A stretch of 64,000 nt of DNA, from the NCBI RefSeq assembly GCF_009730915.1, contig NC_052474.1, positions 2,639,501 to 2,703,500 of the forward strand, read 5' to 3'. The notes beneath the pieces are model-generated. The model was not told the DNA's origin. It did not search any database and was given only the letters and a program-made list of their open reading frames with translations. A program made the translations under genes and the position numbers. Shown piece after piece: positions 58,870 to 64,000 of this stretch (the first letter of the stretch is position 1; each line of letters begins with the position of its first letter). The DNA comes from Dioscorea cayenensis subsp. rotundata (taxonomy: Eukaryota > Streptophyta > Magnoliopsida > Dioscoreales > Dioscoreaceae).

Positions 58870-61800
58870 CTACTGTCCATTGTCAAGTTTCAGCTTATTA
58901 ATTTCAGGAAGAGGTTCTTCCAATGGCTTGGATGTTGAACAGTTTGAATAACTGAGAACTTCAAAATCTCCGCCAATTGGTAGATGGTCACTGGGGTGTT
59001 GGTGGTTGGGCAGCCCGCCAATAACATCAGGTGATCCAGGTCCTGGAAGTTGGAGAAGGCTGATCGGTTTCAAGGAGTTGGTGTTTGATATGAATATGTA
59101 GTCCAGCGTCCCTGTGAAGCCAGTAGTGCAGTTTGTAAATGGAGGCTCTCCGCCATTACACCCATAGAGACTGTGCAGCTGAATAGTGGATGCTGATATC
59201 ATGTACTCATAAACCTAAAATGACTGGAAAAAAGTTAGGACTGGGGGAGGAAAAGGAATAGGAATAGGAAGGAAGGAGTGATGCAAATTATAGGTCAAAC
59301 ATAAAGCATTAAGTAAGAAAGAAAAACCTACAAGTATAATTGCTATTTTTTGGTGCTCTCATCTGTTATGTATACCTCATTCTTTCTAGGGAGATCTTTC
59401 ATTCAAATGTAGGAAAATCTAACAAATTTTTGCCTGAGTGCTTCGTCCATTATGCCAGGTATTGACTACTAAATGACTTCCAGGAGGTAGGGGCGTACCA
59501 CCTGAACACAAAATCACCACTCTTGATATTAATGACCTGTGCTGTTCCATTAAGTGAAAATGCAACTTATTATCTTTTCCGTTGAAACAGTGGGCAAGTT
59601 TTTGAGGAAATAATTCCAAAATCTGTTGGTTAATGGCACTCTAAAAGTTCAGTAAAATATTAGGCCTGGAAAGACTGGGATTTATCATAAGTTCATGCAC
59701 AACAAGTGGGTTTTTTAAAAAAGAAGTACTGATGCATTTTCAAAGAAAAGAAAATATTCATCAAAGAAGATAAATTAAGTGATTCACTATTTTTCCATAA
59801 GCGAAAGATGGGCGTAAATAGACAATAATAAGCAGAATAGAAGGTTGAGCCTGAAATGGCAATCTGAACATTCAGAGCATGAAAGTACATTTTGCTAAGC
59901 AGTACAGCAGCAAGCTTTAAGTTGGTGTAAAATATATAAAGCATTTATTGTATACACCTACTGGTTGATAGCTAGAATGATAATGTTAGTCCACGATCCA
60001 TCCTTGAGAATTTATAACCAACACTCATAGACATGCATGCATCCATCAGAGTAACCATTAAACGAAGGAAATTCTCCACTACATTATTAAAGACCAAACC
60101 AGTAAAAGAGGAAACCGAACAAACCTTATCCCCAGGGGTTGAGTTAAAATCACCAGCAATAATGACAGAGGGGGAGCAACCATATTTATCTGATACAGCT
60201 TCCTTAAACTGAGCAACCCTCAGTAGAAGATACTTCACTTGTGCAAGCTTAACATCAATTAATTCTGGGTCCCTGGAGTCAAAGCAAGCACGAAGAAAAT
60301 AATTGCATCAACAACAATTGAAAAATAGAATTTAAAAGAAAAAACAGAGAATTATTGTACAAGGTGGATGCTTTTTGCTAACAAAGAAAGCATAAAGTCC
60401 TACAAAATGCCAATATATGGCAAATGTCATTAAGAGGATGGGATGAAAAGAAGAGGAAGGTGAGTCACTGATCCATTGTTCAAATTTCAAAAGCATGGTT
60501 CAAAGTTCAAACTAGTCATGTACCAATAAATGTGAGTGTTTGCCATGATGACCAGATGATGAGAAGGATCATTAAGCTTGAACGCTGCTAGTAAACCCAC
60601 ACAGTCACGTTTAAGCCTAATACGTGGATCATTAAGATCTCCATGGTCACTATGATTGTCCTTGTCTGAAAATTCTGAAAGGAATCAAACCCAATGAATC
60701 AATAGCAAGACTCTAAATTCTCCATCGATTTGATATTAAGCAAAACTCAACTAGATGTGAAAGCATAAAAAGGTAGTTACATCCTAGCAACGAAACAAAA
60801 ATGAACCAACTGCTGGTAACACATGTTCAAGTTTCTGACAAATTTAAACAAACAAAAATATGAAATTATAAGATCGCGACAATGGCCAGAGCAATAAGAG
60901 ATTGCAATTCCAAACTACTCATGCTGTTAGAGGTTTCTTATAACAGTCAAGATGGTAAATCAGTTGAGCTGTCTTTCAACCATGGATCACAAATATCTTC
61001 TATCTCTTTGCTTAACAGCTTCTCTCCCTTTGTTTGGCAGAGTTAATGCTGATGATTTATGCCAGCTGCACATTGCAAGGAGAAACATTATTACAGAATG
61101 GGCAAGACCATAAATGGGAATAGGCTCACCGCAATCATGCATCAGCCAGAGCCTAACAAATATATGAAATTGTGAACAATGAAGTATCTGGTTTTGAAGG
61201 GAAAACAGTCTTCACCCCAAAATAACTTACGTTAATCTCAAAATAGCTCAAATTAAGCCAACTCCTGTGGTGCACTAAGTCTCATCCTTGATCATGCTAG
61301 GGATCCTAGAATAGAAAAAATTATGCATATCCCAGGATTAGATTATTAAGGTTGTTTCTCATGCATTATAGATCACCTACATGTGACTCCAACTTTTTCT
61401 TGGTCAATAGACTTCAATTTGATCAGCTAGCCACCTACCCATTCCACCTTCAAAAATCACCAAATCAGCACTAAGATTAACTGCCCCACTACTCTTTATA
61501 TCTTATTTTCATTTTATCAGCTTTCTAAGGTTAGAAGAGTTCTTTCTCCTTTAGTCTTTACAAAACTAAATGCAGGCACCATGGCACCAATATGGTCTCC
61601 TACAAACACCAAACATCATCAATCATCCATGCAACAGGCAACATTAAGGCTAATAGAAGACTTTTGATAAAAGGGAGACCATTGGCACTCACTCTCCTAG
61701 TCCTGCCTACAGAAAAAGCCTCATCCAAATTTGAGGTCCACAAGGAACTGCTCCAGCATGCTGGTAAATAACAGCTTTAAAATGTATGACTAACATAAGG

Positions 61801-64000
61801 GTAAATAGAATCTCTAACCAAAAGAAGAAAATCTTATGACAGGTTGATTTTCACTTATTGTTAGTTGATAGAACAACATGACATAAGGTTTCACAGAAAA
61901 TTAGAGCAACCAAGGAAGAGGAATACTACTAGTCCTGCAGTTGCCAATAACTGCAGAGTACCTCTTTCTGATGTGTCCGTCGACTCCAAGTTCAAAGAGT
62001 TTGCAAGATCGTTGTAATATATTTCTTCCATGGAGACCAATTTGGCACTGGAGGAAGTCACAACCAGGACATGCATTATATACTGAGGCACAACGAAATA
62101 TAAGTAAACAAAAACATCTTTAGCAGGGACTGCGAAGAAATCGCTCAGATTCTTTGAAGTGAAAGAACATTTAATATCTCAAAAGTAACTTATCAAAATA
62201 TAAATGAGAAGTTTTGCGGCACCAGCTTGCAAACCTTGATGAGCCTGGTAAAGCTGTGTTAGTGCCATTATCTTAAGCTTTATATGATTTGGAGTAGCAC
62301 ATTAGGTTGCACATTGCCAGAGGAAATTTTTGAGAATTTCAGTGTGCATGAAAGACAGAATTGCCCCATATATAAAGTAAAATTTCCTATAAAAAGAGTG
62401 ATCACAGATTTAAAATAGTGAAGGTGCACTGTGACATTCCTGTTAGATGAAATTGAATAAGTTATTAAGGGAGTAATTAACATGCTGGCTCCTATTTTAC
62501 GAACATATAATACTAGATAAATTCCTTAAGGTTTGCAAAAGTCTAATAATAATGGGCAGAAATCTTTTAGCATACCAATTAGGCTTGTAGAAAATTCCAC
62601 ATCCATCACGTTTTTGCCCATTCCTCTGAATATAAATGCCTGAATATCCAGTGCTCTCTAAGTTGCTTTTGTAGAAGCTGTCATATTCATCTAACTCCTG
62701 AAAAATGTGGAAGAGAAATCTCCCATATCAGATATATGCAGAAACTCGCAGACACTCTTCAAGTCTAGACGGAAAAGGTAACAAGTTAAAGTAAGGATGA
62801 TACACAATTTAAGTTAGCAATAGTGAAACATGAGTAGGAGCTGAGAGTCATTAACAAAGATCATCCTGGTACGAATTTACACAAGCAGAGCATGCTCAAG
62901 TTTCATTTTCATAGACAATGGAACTTAATCAATGCCCAGCCATGTATGCTGATTCAGTTGTGCCCCTGGATTTCAAGATGCCTTTGCAATTATGGTATTG
63001 TTAACTATATCTATTGTGCAGGCAGATCTATAAAAAGAGAAGACCAAATTAGAAACAAATTTCATTTCTGATCACTGAATTGAGAGAGTCCAGAAAAAGA
63101 AGACACCTATATCTATAATTCAGTTGACAGTTAAACACCTATAGATACTGCATGAAAAAAATTAAACATCATAACAAGCAAGACTTATGAATATTATACT
63201 GAAATACCAACCACATGATCCACAATGCTCCCCTAGATATTAATTATTAATGGGAGAAGATATAAATGAGGGGGGAAAACATGTTAGTTCCTTCCAGTAA
63301 ATGGAAAATTTGCTGATCATGGAGAGAAACATTGCACCATTCGACCTGTATGCAGAGGAAATCAGCATTAAAGCTCTTCAAGGCAGTCAAAATAGCTTGT
63401 GAACGAATTTTCCACCTATGACACAACCCAAATGAGTCAATTTGGCTGAGAAGAAAAGCATAGCAGAGAGAAATTAATAATGTAAAAGAAATATATTACA
63501 AGAATTTTTGCCAAACTAGTTCTTTTCCAGAGATGAAATTCCAAACATTATGAAAATAAAGCCTCATAAATTCAATGCACTCTATGATCAGTATTTCTTG
63601 GCTCACATAATTAAATTAAATAACAATTGTAAAGCATGGAATAAGGGAAAAATCATAATTTCTAGAATCATTCAGCACATTTTGTTTGCCGAGGCAAAGA
63701 TCTCAAACATCCAGGCATAAATTACAAATCTAAGATTTTATCCAAGGTGCCCTGATTCAGACACAGACAGTTTCCGTTCTTCAATATGTATAATCATGCA
63801 TTAATTATGTTATGTTACAGCTATGTTCCTTAAGCCAAGTTCACAGAGAAAGACATGAGAAAACAAAGTGAGTTCACAGAGAGGCACCCGAGCCATTGAT
63901 CATATAAAGGAAAATTAGAGTCTTATAATTTACATTAGAAGTCCATGTGTGAGAAAGACTACATCAGTCTTAATCAAAATGCTAAGTCCAAAAGAACATC
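58870..64000 (-). CDS. HESP: CCR4-type poly(A) deadenylase (HESPERIN / CCR4 homolog 4), intact, 5' part outside the window
   Basis: Six minus-strand exons with agreeing phases: 63346-63415, 62576-62697, 61962-62047, 60524-60674, 60125-60272, 58870-59214, giving about 306 C-terminal residues. Upstream exons should lie beyond 64000, since the matching exon of the duplicate is about 1.1 kb further up. The product is a Mg2+-dependent EEP-family nuclease that shortens mRNA poly(A) tails; the Arabidopsis relative is the clock-linked HESPERIN. Active-site features: ELDEYD (metal-binding Glu), NTHIYWDPELIDVKLAQ, AGDFNSTPGDK, TLDYIFIS and HPSDHLPIG (catalytic Asp-His). RDGCGIFYKPN and RLKRDCVGLLAAF are also typical. 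The C-terminus extends about 25 residues past the EEP fold (YSNCSTSKPLEEPLPEINK). No stop or frameshift is visible, unlike the adjacent duplicate. Confidence 0.9.

Overview
This window is nuclear DNA of a flowering plant. Genes are split by short, AT-rich GT-AG introns. Four products or more carry plastid-type leaders, and the spaces between genes hold LINE, SINE, LTR, MULE, Stowaway and hAT debris. The MEX1 reading frame looks closer to monocot than to Arabidopsis relatives as I know them, but I cannot name the genus. One assembly gap of exactly 1000 N lies at 42415-43414.

Layout. 1-7185: two tandem copies of a long AT-rich repeat unit carrying nested MITEs and a SINE; a 1505-bp solo LTR interrupts the second copy. 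8104-9538: plastid acyl-ACP desaturase with a one-base frameshift. 11178-12779: 5'-truncated LINE. 14364-14669: small unknown basic protein (minus). 16779-19565: folate-biopterin transporter (minus). 22083-25527: maltose exporter MEX1 (minus), with two apparent one-base frame breaks. 25833-26236: MULE-type foldback MITE. 28464-28889: secreted stand-alone subtilase propeptide (I9) gene. 29543-30961: intronless xylulose-5-phosphate/phosphate translocator XPT. 34283-37726: BAR-SH3 protein of the SH3P1 type, with a one-base frame break. 38770-42309: PotD-like solute-binding protein (minus), tail to tail with SH3P1. 43415-46730: inverted third copy of the left-end repeat. 47400-57291 and 58870-64000: two direct tandem copies of a CCR4-type deadenylase gene (HESPERIN type, minus). 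The copy at 47-57 kb is a pseudogene with stops, an hAT insertion in its catalytic exon and a triplicated splice-donor segment. The copy at 58.9-64 kb is intact as far as the window shows.

The genes form no operon or evident single system. Several act in or around the plastid (desaturase, MEX1, XPT, probably the PotD-like protein). From memory of Arabidopsis locus numbers, MEX1 and XPT lie near each other at At5g175-176, and the PotD-like, SH3P1 and HESPERIN genes lie near each other at At1g314-315. The window may therefore join two ancestral synteny blocks. The most unusual items are the propeptide-only subtilase gene, the broken and invaded deadenylase duplicate, the repeat that carries a piece of that duplicate's 3' flank to the left end, and the recurring one-base insertions in otherwise intact genes.
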